Source: Saprospiraceae bacterium
Lineage (GTDB): Bacteria; Bacteroidota; Bacteroidia; Chitinophagales; Saprospiraceae
DNA length: 64,000 nucleotides
Direction of reading: 5' to 3'
NCBI GenBank assembly: GCA_019187225.1
Contig: JABAQQ010000022.1
Coordinates: 1-64,000 of the forward strand
Below are positions 43,050-50,390 of the stretch, piece by piece. Each line of letters begins with the position of its first letter. Positions within the stretch are counted from its first letter, which is position 1. The notes beneath the pieces are model-generated. The model saw only the letters and a program-made list of their open reading frames with translations. It made no database searches and was not told where the DNA came from. A program made the position numbers and the translations under genes.

Positions 43050-43391
43050 TCAGAGTTCGTTTTTCAAAATTTCTTCGATTTCTTGTTTCAATTCCGGCAA
43101 TCGTTCTTGGATGATTTCCCAAATAATTTGGTTGTCAACGTGGTCGTAAGCATGAATGACGCGGTTGCGCAAACCAGTTATTTTTCGAGCATTGGAGAGC
43201 AAGGGCGTGTCCGATTCTTTTTCCAACCTGTTCGTTGCCTCTCCAATAATGCCGAGCATACGTTCAACCGCCCGCATCACCAATCGGTTTTTGAGGTAAT
43301 CTTCGATTGCGAATATTCCCGTTGTGTATTCTTGGATTTCCCGAATCGAATTCAAGATGTCAAACAAATGCTTCTTCTCGTTTTCGCTCAT
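43050..43391 (-). CDS. HEPN-domain protein (HepT/DUF86-like toxin)
   Basis: A 113-residue helical HEPN protein from the ATG at 43391. It carries MLGIIGEATNRLEKE (about 45-59) and the RNase motif R75-x4-H80 in LRNRVIHAYD, so it is probably active. It overlaps the MNT gene by 32 nt and ends 5 nt before the nuoD start codon. It is the second complete HEPN toxin in the nuo operon, and its sequence differs clearly from the one before nuoF. Confidence 0.9.
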   Translation of the reverse strand: MSENEKKHLFDILNSIREIQEYTTGIFAIEDYLKNRLVMRAVERMLGIIGEATNRLEKESDTPLLSNARKITGLRNRVIHAYDHVDNQIIWEIIQERLPELKQEIEEILKNEL

Positions 43392-43701
43392 AAACCAAGT
43401 GCCGGGTTGATTCAATTTCTTTTTTAAAAAATGGATTTTGAAGGGGCTGCTCGGTGAGCATATCTACTTTTCTTCCGAACAAATTTTCCAGTTCGTCCCA
43501 AAAACTCCATTTCAACTTGCCCATTTTAACTGGGTCTCCGTTTGCTTCAAAAAACACCTGCACATCCACATCACTTTTTTTTGGATCAAACTTGTCGGTC
43601 AAAATTGAGCCGAACAAATACAGCCGCTCCACCGGGTAGCGGCGACACAACTCGATGAGTTGCGCCTTGTGTTGTTCGAAAAATTTTTGGCCGGTTGTCA
43701 T
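43360..43701 (-). CDS. MNT-type nucleotidyltransferase (MntA-like antitoxin), variant motif
   Basis: A 113-residue nucleotidyltransferase-fold protein. The catalytic motif is GSILTDKFDPKKSDVD (G31-S32, D44/D46), longer between GS and DxD than in the other two MNT proteins here and lacking the usual ARG. The C-terminal part (KVDMLTEQPLQNPFFKKEIESTRHLVYE) matches the family. It should silence the overlapping HEPN toxin. A 54-nt copy of the nuoD 5' end lies just upstream. Confidence 0.88.
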   Translation of the reverse strand: MTTGQKFFEQHKAQLIELCRRYPVERLYLFGSILTDKFDPKKSDVDVQVFFEANGDPVKMGKLKWSFWDELENLFGRKVDMLTEQPLQNPFFKKEIESTRHLVYERKREEAFV

Positions 43702-43713
43702 TTTTTTGTTTTC

Positions 43714-43767
43714 TCAAAATTCCTCGCAGATGTTGTCGAGCGAGGTGAAGTATGATTGGACTTGCAT
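43714..43767 (-). pseudogene. Duplicated 5' end of nuoD
   Basis: Reads MQVQSYFTSLDNI then CEEF and a stop. The first 38 nt equal the start of nuoD (43007-43044) with one mismatch; after that the two diverge. It lies 12 nt before the MNT gene, so the MNT/HEPN pair is bracketed by two copies of the nuoD start. Confidence 0.92.
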
Positions 43768-43773
43768 TTTAGC

Positions 43774-44336
43774 CTATGTGATAAATGCCAAAAAAAGTAG
43801 AAGCACAAGTATTAGACAGATTGCGACAAAAGAAACAGCAATTTTTTCATCCTTTGTCCATTTCCTACCCGGCTCAAAAACTGGCACTTCTTGATTTGTA
43901 TCCTTAATTGTCTTCAATTCAACGGTCTTTTGCTGAGGTTCAATGAGATATTTTTGACTCAAAAAATCCGTCGCCTTTCCACCGAGTTTATCTCCCCATC
44001 GTACCGATTTTCATTCACCCAAAACGCATATTCTTCTTTGCTGTCCACTTTTAACGCCAGCACGTTTTCGTCAAAAAAACCTTGCTTGAACAGGTGACTC
44101 GTGTCTTTTTGGTCAATCAAAATCGAATTGTTTCTCAAATACTCCCACTTGGCTTTTTCCACTTTTCCATTCCTCGAAATCAAAAGTTCGTTGTTACTGC
44201 GAAAAATGAAAACCGTTTTTGAATTCTCCAACTCATCCAAAACGACCCAATGCTGGTTGGTCAACAAGGTCAGGTTGTCCAGTTTCTGGCTGAACCTCTG
44301 GAGTTTCGGAATGATGTCGGCGATGTAGGTTTTCAT
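43774..44336 (-). pseudogene. Frameshifted membrane-anchored hypothetical protein
   Basis: Two consecutive frames (44336-43959, 125 residues, and 43962-43774, 62 residues) look like one gene. The first ends GEINSVERRRIF and stops. The second, read one base over from the same spot, continues GEINSV as KATDFLSQKYLIEPQQK, then VELKTIKD and a single C-terminal membrane helix (about IAVSFVAICLILVLLLFLAF). A missing A in an A-run near 43978-43982 explains it. The intact product would be about 187 residues, a soluble part (LLTNQHWVVLDE) plus a tail anchor. Function unknown. It lies between nuoC and the duplicated nuoD start. Confidence 0.75.
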
Positions 44337-44350
44337 GTGTTTTCAATTTT

Positions 44351-44884
44351 TCAATCAAACTCCCTCCCCTCATGCCCCTGTCTCCCAAAAAACCTATCAT
44401 CCTTGTCCGTCCGTGTGCCGTCTTCCAGCCGGTACTCCTTGCGCATCGGGAACACGTCGAGGTCGTCCACGTTGAGGATACGGCGCAGGTCGGGGTGGCC
44501 GGTGAAAATAATGCCGAAAAAGTCGTATTCCTGCCGTTCCATCCAGTTGGCCGTTGGCCAGAGCGTTGTGGCGGTGGGCACATGGGGATCGGCGACGGGG
44601 AAAAAGATCTTCAAGCGGAGGCGGCGATTTTGCGGCCAGTTGTGCAAGTGGTAGATCACGCCCAGTTCGCGTCCCGCCGAGTCGGGATAGTGAATGCCGC
44701 AGAGCGAGGTGAGGAAGTGATAGTTCAAATACTCGTCGTCGCGTAAAAATTGCAGCAGATCAGCCACTTGCTCACGCGTTGTTTCGATGTTCAGAATCCC
44801 GTCGCGGGCTACGTCGTTTGCAACGACCGAGCCGGGAAGTCGCTGTTCGATGCGGGCGAGGATATGTTCGTTGGTAAGTTCCAT
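44351..44884 (-). CDS. nuoC: NADH-quinone oxidoreductase subunit C
   Basis: A 177-residue hydrophilic subunit of the complex I peripheral arm. The conserved C-terminal segment ERQEYDFFGIIFTGHPDLRRIL (about 135-156) is the 30-kDa-subunit signature, followed by EYRLEDGTRTDKDDRF. It is a separate protein, not a NuoCD fusion. Length is normal. A hairpin-forming repeat lies between it and nuoB. Confidence 0.95.
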   Translation of the reverse strand: MELTNEHILARIEQRLPGSVVANDVARDGILNIETTREQVADLLQFLRDDEYLNYHFLTSLCGIHYPDSAGRELGVIYHLHNWPQNRRLRLKIFFPVADPHVPTATTLWPTANWMERQEYDFFGIIFTGHPDLRRILNVDDLDVFPMRKEYRLEDGTRTDKDDRFFGRQGHEGREFD

Positions 44885-44896
44885 AAATGGTTGACG

Positions 44897-44961
44897 GGTT
44901 AACGGGTTTTGGGTTAACGGGTTATCAGGTTCATTTCCCGTTAACCCGAAACCCGTTAACC
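44897..44961. repeat. 25-bp inverted repeat between nuoB and nuoC
   Basis: Arms 44897-44921 and 44937-44961 (GGTTAACGGGTTT/GGGTTAACGGG type) pair with one mismatch around a 15-nt loop. Each arm contains two copies of GGTTAACGGG. The hairpin starts 12 nt upstream of the nuoC start and has no T-tract, so it is not a standard terminator. Confidence 0.85.
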
Positions 44962-44967
44962 TTGTAT

Positions 44968-45507
44968 TTATCCAATTTGATATTTCTCCAAAAGGTGCTG
45001 GTACTCCGGTGAATGGCGTCGGCGCAGGGGTTCGTGTTTCACCAGTTCCTGGATTTTCATTACGCCGTCAATGATCTGCTCCGGGCGCGGTGGGCAACCG
45101 GGTACGTATACGTCGACCGGAATGACCTTGTCAATCCCCTGCAATACCGAGTAGGTGTCGAAGATGCCGCCCGAACTGGCACAGGCGCCGACGGCGATGA
45201 CCCACTTCGGCTCGGCCATTTGGGTATACACCTGTTTGAGTACCGGTCCCATTTTTTTGGCAATGGTTCCCATCACCATGAGCAGATCGGACTGACGTGG
45301 CGAAAAGGAGAGTCGCTCCATGCCAAAACGCGCCAGGTCGTAGTTGGTACCCATAGTTGCCATGAACTCGATGCCACAGCACGAGGTGGCGAATGGCAAA
45401 GGCCAGATGGAATTGGAACGCGCCAATCCCAGCGCTTTTTCAACCGTTGTAAGTTGGTAGCCTTCACCGATGTATCCTTCAAGCACTTCAGCTTTTGTAA
45501 TACCCAT
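44968..45507 (-). CDS. nuoB: NADH-quinone oxidoreductase subunit B
   Basis: A 179-residue subunit carrying cluster N2, the last in the chain before quinone. The ligands are the tandem C43-C44 in ATSCCGIEF, C109 in VGACASSGG and C138 in VPGCPPRPE. The loop RFGMERLSFSPRQSDLL is well conserved. Size is normal. It lies 84 nt downstream of nuoA. Confidence 0.96.
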   Translation of the reverse strand: MGITKAEVLEGYIGEGYQLTTVEKALGLARSNSIWPLPFATSCCGIEFMATMGTNYDLARFGMERLSFSPRQSDLLMVMGTIAKKMGPVLKQVYTQMAEPKWVIAVGACASSGGIFDTYSVLQGIDKVIPVDVYVPGCPPRPEQIIDGVMKIQELVKHEPLRRRHSPEYQHLLEKYQIG

Positions 45508-45538
45508 AATCGAAGTGATGAGTTTTGCGTTAAGTTTA

Positions 45539-45579
45539 AGTTATGAGATTAGAAAAAGCATAGCTTGGCACTCATAACT
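45539..45579. other. Small hairpin between nuoA and nuoB
   Basis: AGTTATGAG (45539-45547) pairs perfectly with CTCATAACT (45571-45579) around a 23-nt loop in the 84-nt gap between nuoA and nuoB. Weak stem, no T-tract; possible mRNA-processing or folding element. Confidence 0.4.
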
Positions 45580-45591
45580 CATATTTAAAAA

Positions 45592-45954
45592 CTATTTTTC
45601 CCATTCAAATGCGCCTTTGCGCAATACGTAGTAAAATCCGACGAGAAAGACGCCCACAAACATCAGGACGGCCAGGAAGCCTTCCATACCCATTTCCCTG
45701 AAGTTGACGGCGTAGGGGTAGAAGAAAATCACCTCCACGTCGAACAAAACGAACAAAATGGCTGTCATCAGATATTTGATGGAAACGGGGAAGCGGGCAT
45801 TGCCTTGCGAAGCGATGCCGCTTTCAAAATTTTCTCCTTTTTTGGCGCTCATGCGGCGAGGGCCGATGCGCGGTACCACGATCAGTACAAAGGCTACGAA
45901 GCCAAGGGCGACAAGCGACTGCAGAATGACGGGTAAATATCCTGACGGTTCCAT
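45592..45954 (-). CDS. nuoA: NADH-quinone oxidoreductase subunit A
   Basis: A 120-residue, three-helix membrane subunit and first gene of the operon. The ATG at 45954 (MEPSGYLPVILQSLVALG) is chosen; the long open frame upstream is unlike NuoA. Conserved features are KGENFESGIASQG in the first loop and KYLMTAILFVLFDVEVIFFYPYAV in helix 2 with its Asp/Glu. Transcription probably starts at the -7 element near 46051. Confidence 0.95.
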   Translation of the reverse strand: MEPSGYLPVILQSLVALGFVAFVLIVVPRIGPRRMSAKKGENFESGIASQGNARFPVSIKYLMTAILFVLFDVEVIFFYPYAVNFREMGMEGFLAVLMFVGVFLVGFYYVLRKGAFEWEK

Positions 45955-46050
45955 AACAATTAACAGTTCTCGGTGAAACGCTCCAAAAGTGATTCGGTTT
46001 GCCAAAAAGTGCGGAAAAAAACTCCCTGAAGCGTGTTTTTTAACTGGCGG

Positions 46051-46058
46051 CAAAGGTA
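46051..46058 (-). promoter_or_regulatory. Putative nuo operon promoter, -7 element TACCTTTG
   Basis: Minus-strand TACCTTTG matches the Bacteroidota consensus TAnnTTTG, 97 nt upstream of the nuoA start in the 296-nt divergent gap to the lipoprotein gene. The -33 TTTG is not clear at ideal spacing. No other gene is seen in the gap. Confidence 0.45.
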
Positions 46059-46211
46059 TCATTATTCGTTTCAACTTTTTGAAAACAAACTTGTCTGAAA
46101 TGGGACGTCGCTTTTTAAAATCAGTATAAATACCGGCGCAGGCAACCAGAAATTCCACTGTATTCGTCTTAAGTTGGCAAGGCTTGTGCTTTTTCGTCCG
46201 AAACAAACGCC

Positions 46212-46219
46212 TACTTTTG
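46212..46219 (+). promoter_or_regulatory. Putative -7 element TACTTTTG for the lipoprotein gene
   Basis: TACTTTTG fits TAnnTTTG and lies 32 nt before the ATG at 46251, followed by GCCGC. It is divergent from the nuo promoter about 150 nt away. Confidence 0.45.
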
Positions 46220-46250
46220 CCGCTGCTTCGATTTTGTCAAACACTTATTA

Positions 46251-47282
46251 ATGAAAAAACTACTCTTTTTACTGCCGTTGTGGATGCTTTTCCTGGCAGC
46301 TTGTTCCAATGATTTCGACGTGGCTGCTCCGTGGAAAGAAATACCGGTCGCGTATGGTATTTTATCTCCTGCCGACTCGGCGCATTACATACGCGTGGAA
46401 AAGGCCTTTTTGGATCCTGAAACGAGTGCGCTTGTCATCGCCCAGATCCCCGACTCCATCTATTATCCCGAAAATGCCATTGCTGTTTACCTGCAGCGTG
46501 TGAACGGCGGCCAGTTGTACCAGATGCACCGGGTGAACGGCGCCGCAGAAGGTTATCCCAGAAAAGACGGAATATTTGCTTCCCAACCCAACTGGCTGTA
46601 TAAAATCAAACCGGACGAACTCGACAGTTTGAAAAAAGGCGAGAAATACCGCCTGGTGATCAAGCGCGCCGATGGAAAACCTGATGTGACCGCTGAGACG
46701 TCCATCCCGAAAGATTTTATCTTCAGGGATCCCAGTCCCCTCGATAATCCATTAGTAATGGGTTTTCTGCCCGATTTGCCGACCTATATTGAATGGCGCG
46801 GCGATGAAAACGGCGTTTATTACAATGTCAATCTTGTGATTCGTTACCGGGAAAATTATCCCGACGGTTCGGTCGTTCACGACACAGTCGTATGGCAGGC
46901 AGCCAAAAATATTCAGCGCACCGATGTGCCGGTGGCGGGAGGGCTTTATAAAGGGCAAGTATCCTTGCCCGGAGAAAGTTTTTACCGCTTTCTGAACGAA
47001 AACATTGCCTCCGGCGCAAATCCTCCGGAGCGGCGTTTCGTCGGAATAGACTTCGTACTTACCGGGGGCGGTAAAGAGATCCGGGATTACTTAGAAACGG
47101 CTGCGGCCAACTCCGGAATAACCGGCGCTGAAGTATTTCCCAATTATACCAATCTTTCGGAGGGATTCGGCCTGCTCTCCGCAAAAAATACCAACATTTT
47201 GAATGATATCAGGTTGACAAACAAAACGGTGGAAGAGGTACAAAAGAACCCACTCACGTCGCACCTGAATTTCCGCTTTTAG
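46251..47282 (+). CDS. Lipoprotein, DUF4249-like
   Basis: A 343-residue envelope lipoprotein. The signal peptide MKKLLFLLPLWMLFLAACSN has a good lipobox (LAAC, Cys18). The body begins IPVAYGILSPADSAHYIRVEKAFLDPE and is predicted all-beta, similar in layout to the DUF4249 family of Bacteroidota lipoproteins; the family match is from memory and not certain. Function unknown. It has its own promoter-like element and a good terminator, so it is a single-gene unit divergent from nuo. Confidence 0.7.
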   Translation: MKKLLFLLPLWMLFLAACSNDFDVAAPWKEIPVAYGILSPADSAHYIRVEKAFLDPETSALVIAQIPDSIYYPENAIAVYLQRVNGGQLYQMHRVNGAAEGYPRKDGIFASQPNWLYKIKPDELDSLKKGEKYRLVIKRADGKPDVTAETSIPKDFIFRDPSPLDNPLVMGFLPDLPTYIEWRGDENGVYYNVNLVIRYRENYPDGSVVHDTVVWQAAKNIQRTDVPVAGGLYKGQVSLPGESFYRFLNENIASGANPPERRFVGIDFVLTGGGKEIRDYLETAAANSGITGAEVFPNYTNLSEGFGLLSAKNTNILNDIRLTNKTVEEVQKNPLTSHLNFRF

Positions 47283-47305
47283 GTATTTCACACCGTTGGT
47301 TTTTC

Positions 47306-47348
47306 AAAAAGAGCCGGACCATCAGAAACGAGACCCGGCTCTTTTTTT
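47306..47348 (+). terminator. Intrinsic terminator after the lipoprotein gene
   Basis: The stem AAAGAGCCGG/CCGGCTCTTT (about 47308-47317 with 47335-47344) is followed by a run of seven T. It starts 24 nt after the stop codon of the lipoprotein gene. Confidence 0.85.
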
Positions 47349-47847
47349 GTCGCCAAAACGGCATTTTTCGGCTTTAAAACAAAAAATTTGTGAAAAAACA
47401 ATCGCAATAAACAGATGTTTTCACTCACAAAAACAATTTATTTTCGTATAGATTTATTGAACTAATAAATTGATAATCAGTTTTATATTTTATTTAGCAA
47501 TAAAATTATAATTATAAAATAAATTCACAACGCCTAAAAAATGTCATTGGCAGAACGAACTACCCGTTGCACTTTTGTACCGTGAACGGTGGTAGTAAAA
47601 GAATTGCCGCCAAGAGATATGTTCATGGGATTATACAAATTCAGGTGAAAAAGCAAGTCCTTCCCGAAGAGTTGGGAGGACTTGCTGAACCTGAAAACAT
47701 GCATTGAACGAATTGTTAAGGCCTGATTTTTGGCAACATAAAGATATGTGAACCGTTTATTTGTCGTGCATCTTGCAAAAGTTGCCCTTCGCCTCAAAAC
47801 TCCTCCACACGAAATGTTCATGGGATTATAATTTGTTGTTTTACAAG
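47349..47847. other. A/T-rich intergenic region with a repeated 17-mer
   Basis: No convincing gene is seen between the lipoprotein terminator and panB. The first half is very A/T-rich. Two copies of ATGTTCATGGGATTATA lie at about 47619 and 47814. A 95-codon minus-strand frame (47534-47821) contains MNISCGGV and MNISLGGN at these copies and may be a remnant, but I cannot assign it. Confidence 0.4.
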
Positions 47848-47875
47848 CCGCGCCAAAAGAGGCGCGGTTTTTTTA
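47848..47875 (+). terminator. Orphan intrinsic terminator upstream of panB
   Basis: A perfect 7-bp GC stem CCGCGCC/GGCGCGG with an AAAAGA loop and a TTTTTTTATTTT tail on the plus strand. No plus-strand gene ends here; the nearest, the lipoprotein gene, already has a terminator 500 nt earlier. Confidence 0.8.
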
Positions 47876-47933
47876 TTTTAAGCCCATACCTTTCGCACGA
47901 CTCTCACACCTCTCACGTCTACCTCTCTCACAC

Positions 47934-48752
47934 ATGTCAGCATCTACCGGCGAAATCAAGCGCATCACGACCCACGTGATCCAATCCATGAAAACGCGTG
48001 GCGAAAAGATTGCCATGCTTACAGCCTATGATTATTCCATGGCCCGAATGCTCGATGAAGCGGGTGTTGACATCCTGCTTGTCGGCGACTCCGCTTCCAA
48101 TGTGATGGCGGGGCACGAAACCACCCTTCCCATTACGCTCGACCAGATGATCTACCACGCCCAATCCGTCGTACGTGCCGTGAAGCGCTCCATGGTGGTG
48201 GTGGATTTACCCTTTGGCAGTTACCAATCCAACCCCGAAGTTGCCTTATCGAGCGCCATCCGTGTGATGAAGGAATCGGGCGCGCATGCCATCAAACTGG
48301 AAGGTGGCGCAGAAGTGGAGAAGTCCATCAAACGCATCCTGATGGCCGGTATTCCGGTGATGGGTCACCTGGGACTTACGCCGCAGAGTATTTATAAATT
48401 CGGCACTTATACGGTGCGCGCAAAGGAAGAAGCGGAAGCGCAAAAACTCCGGGAGGATGCAAAACTGCTCGAAAACCTGGGTTGCTTTGCCATTGTTCTG
48501 GAAAAAATACCCGCCCAACTGGCCAAAGAGGTGTCAGAGAACCTGGAAATCCCGACCATCGGTATTGGGGCAGGCAAATATGCCGACGGACAGGTGTTGG
48601 TAACGCACGACATGCTCGGCATTACCAAGGACTTCAAACCGCGTTTTCTCCGGAGGTATCTCGATCTGTTCGAGGAAGTGGTGGATGCTACCAAACAATA
48701 TATCACTGACGTAAAGTCCATGGATTTTCCAAACGATTCTGAACAATATTAA
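47934..48752 (+). CDS. panB: 3-methyl-2-oxobutanoate hydroxymethyltransferase
   Basis: A 272-residue cytoplasmic TIM-barrel enzyme that makes ketopantoate from 3-methyl-2-oxobutanoate and 5,10-methylene-tetrahydrofolate, the first step to pantothenate and CoA. Motifs are [26 protein letters not shown] (about 27-52), [11 protein letters not shown] near 84, KLEGGAE near 121, [10 protein letters not shown] near 143 and the catalytic ELEKI-like [11 protein letters not shown] near 188, ending [14 protein letters not shown]. It is normal in length and single; no other pan genes are nearby. Confidence 0.95.
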   Translation: MSASTGEIKRITTHVIQSMKTRGEKIAMLTAYDYSMARMLDEAGVDILLVGDSASNVMAGHETTLPITLDQMIYHAQSVVRAVKRSMVVVDLPFGSYQSNPEVALSSAIRVMKESGAHAIKLEGGAEVEKSIKRILMAGIPVMGHLGLTPQSIYKFGTYTVRAKEEAEAQKLREDAKLLENLGCFAIVLEKIPAQLAKEVSENLEIPTIGIGAGKYADGQVLVTHDMLGITKDFKPRFLRRYLDLFEEVVDATKQYITDVKSMDFPNDSEQY

Positions 48753-48821
48753 CCCGTCGCCGAACGTATTGTCTGCAAAATAGTCATTCGACTGACGCAA
48801 TGAAATCTGTGCAAAGGCTCC

Positions 48822-48829
48822 TACTTTTG
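48822..48829 (+). promoter_or_regulatory. Putative -7 element TACTTTTG for mltG
   Basis: TACTTTTG followed by CGCAG, fitting TAnnTTTG, 89 nt before the chosen mltG start and after panB. Confidence 0.4.
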
Positions 48830-48917
48830 CGCAGTTTTTTTATTCGTTCTGTCCCCTATGACGACAATCATTTCAATTGTTCCACCATGTCAAACCCGTA
48901 ATGAACGGGTAAAAAGT

Positions 48918-49967
48918 ATGAATCCGCAAAAATCATCGCTCTGGAAATACCTCCTTGTTTTTATTGCCGCCGCAGTTCTTGCGGGCGCCTTTTTTGCCTG
49001 GCAGCCATTGAGGGCCATCTATTTTTCGGGGGTTCCGAAAAAGGTGGAAGAACAATATGTCTGTATTCCCACAGGTTCCACTTTCGAAGAAGTGGTAGCC
49101 ATCTTGAAAATGGGGGGATTTATCTCCAGCGAAGCGGATTTTCGATGGCTTGCGGAAAAAATGAATTACAGAAAGGCGAAAATGCGATCGGGCCGCTTCG
49201 AAGTGAAGCCGGGATGGAGCAACCGGGAACTGATCCAGCATTTGCGCAACGGCGAACAGGCGCCTGTGAAAGTGATACTGAACAATGAACGCCTGCCCGA
49301 AGAGGTGGCGGGTGCAGTGGCGCGGTTCATCGAAGCCGATTCCCTTTCCTTGCTGAATACCTTCCGCAACCCGGCATTCCTCCGTGAAATCGGTTATACA
49401 CCTGAGACCATACTCACGGCTTTTATTCCGAATACGTACGAAATGTATTGGAACACGGATGCGCAGGGTTTTGTGCGGCGCATGCTCAAGGAACACGATG
49501 CCTTCTGGAGCAAAAACAACCGGCGGATGAAAGCCGGGGCACTCGGCTTGACAGAGACGGAAGTGTATATATTGGCGTCTATCGTTGAGCGCGAAACCAA
49601 TGCCAACCCGGAGAAACCCACCATCGCGGGCGTGTATCTCAACCGCCTGAAAATCGGGATGAAACTGCAGGCCGATCCGACCTCCGTATTTGCCACCCGC
49701 GACTTCGCCACCCGCCGCGTGACGGAGTATCACACGTCCTTCGACTCGCCTTACAATACCTATGTCTACAAAGGTTTGCCGCCCGGCCCGATCAGCATGG
49801 CTTCCATTCCCAGTCTCGATGCGGTGCTGAATCCCGCACAACACAAGTATCTGTATTTCTGCGCTAGACCGGACGAATCGGGCACCCATTCTTTTGCCGA
49901 GACCTTTGCAGCCCATAAGGTAAACGCCGAACGTTTTCAGACCTATGTAAGGCAAAAAGGTTTATGA
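48918..49967 (+). CDS. mltG: Endolytic murein transglycosylase MltG
   Basis: A 349-residue inner-membrane enzyme of the YceG/MltG family from the ATG at 48918. One N-terminal membrane helix (about 10-30) is followed by a LysM-like part (about 45-130, CIPTGSTFEEVVAILK) and the YceG catalytic domain. The catalytic Glu is in LASIVERETNANPEKPTIAGVY, and the C-terminal signature is NTYVYKGLPPGPISMASIPSLDAVLNP. It cleaves nascent glycan strands and sets their length. Single gene downstream of panB. Confidence 0.95.
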   Translation: MNPQKSSLWKYLLVFIAAAVLAGAFFAWQPLRAIYFSGVPKKVEEQYVCIPTGSTFEEVVAILKMGGFISSEADFRWLAEKMNYRKAKMRSGRFEVKPGWSNRELIQHLRNGEQAPVKVILNNERLPEEVAGAVARFIEADSLSLLNTFRNPAFLREIGYTPETILTAFIPNTYEMYWNTDAQGFVRRMLKEHDAFWSKNNRRMKAGALGLTETEVYILASIVERETNANPEKPTIAGVYLNRLKIGMKLQADPTSVFATRDFATRRVTEYHTSFDSPYNTYVYKGLPPGPISMASIPSLDAVLNPAQHKYLYFCARPDESGTHSFAETFAAHKVNAERFQTYVRQKGL

Positions 49968-50084
49968 GCGGCAGGCCGGCGTGATGATTTTTTTTCCAGT
50001 CGTGAAACAAAAACAACTGCCTTGCCGTATTAAGGGGCAATTAGTTTAATCCGCTTCATTCTTCATCATTCAAAACACGTATTC

Positions 50085-50387
50085 ATGTCCAGAACTTTTC
50101 AGGGGCAGGAGGGCTCCTATGCCTCTCCCACTCACCCGCCCGCTGCCGGGCTGTTTTTCTTTTGCAGCTTTCTGCTGCTGATCCTGCTTCCTGCATCCGC
50201 TTATTTCGAAATTTGCGCTACTGCCTGTCTGAACGGCGACCCGCCCGCTGCAAACGTGCTTCAGCACGGTGGGGTGAGCGTGCAGCCATATCACCGCCTT
50301 CCATCCCAGGATCCGGAACGGACCGTTCCACGCGAATGGCATCTCTCAGGGAAGGAAATTGCCGTCGGAGGCAATTCAAAAGATTGA
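50085..50387 (+). CDS. Doubtful small protein with one hydrophobic segment
   Basis: The only plus-strand candidate in the 423-nt gap between mltG and the SGNH gene. 100 residues, ATG start, one hydrophobic segment (about residues 20-42, LFFFCSFLLLILLPASAYF) and a polar tail. No family recognised, composition is atypical, and its end is 3 nt from the convergent SGNH stop. It could equally be non-coding. Confidence 0.3.
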   Translation: MSRTFQGQEGSYASPTHPPAAGLFFFCSFLLLILLPASAYFEICATACLNGDPPAANVLQHGGVSVQPYHRLPSQDPERTVPREWHLSGKEIAVGGNSKD

Positions 50388-50390
50388 TTT

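Noticed and set aside
20199-45954. Second direct-repeat bracket for the nuoE-nuoF, nuoG-nuoH, nuoI-nuoJ, nuoL-nuoM and nuoM-nuoN inserts
   Set aside because: I looked for copies of the neighbouring nuo ends around these inserts by eye and found none; a computed self-alignment could still reveal short ones.
48933-49955. 340-codon minus-strand frame
   Set aside because: Antisense to mltG, which has the full YceG signature.
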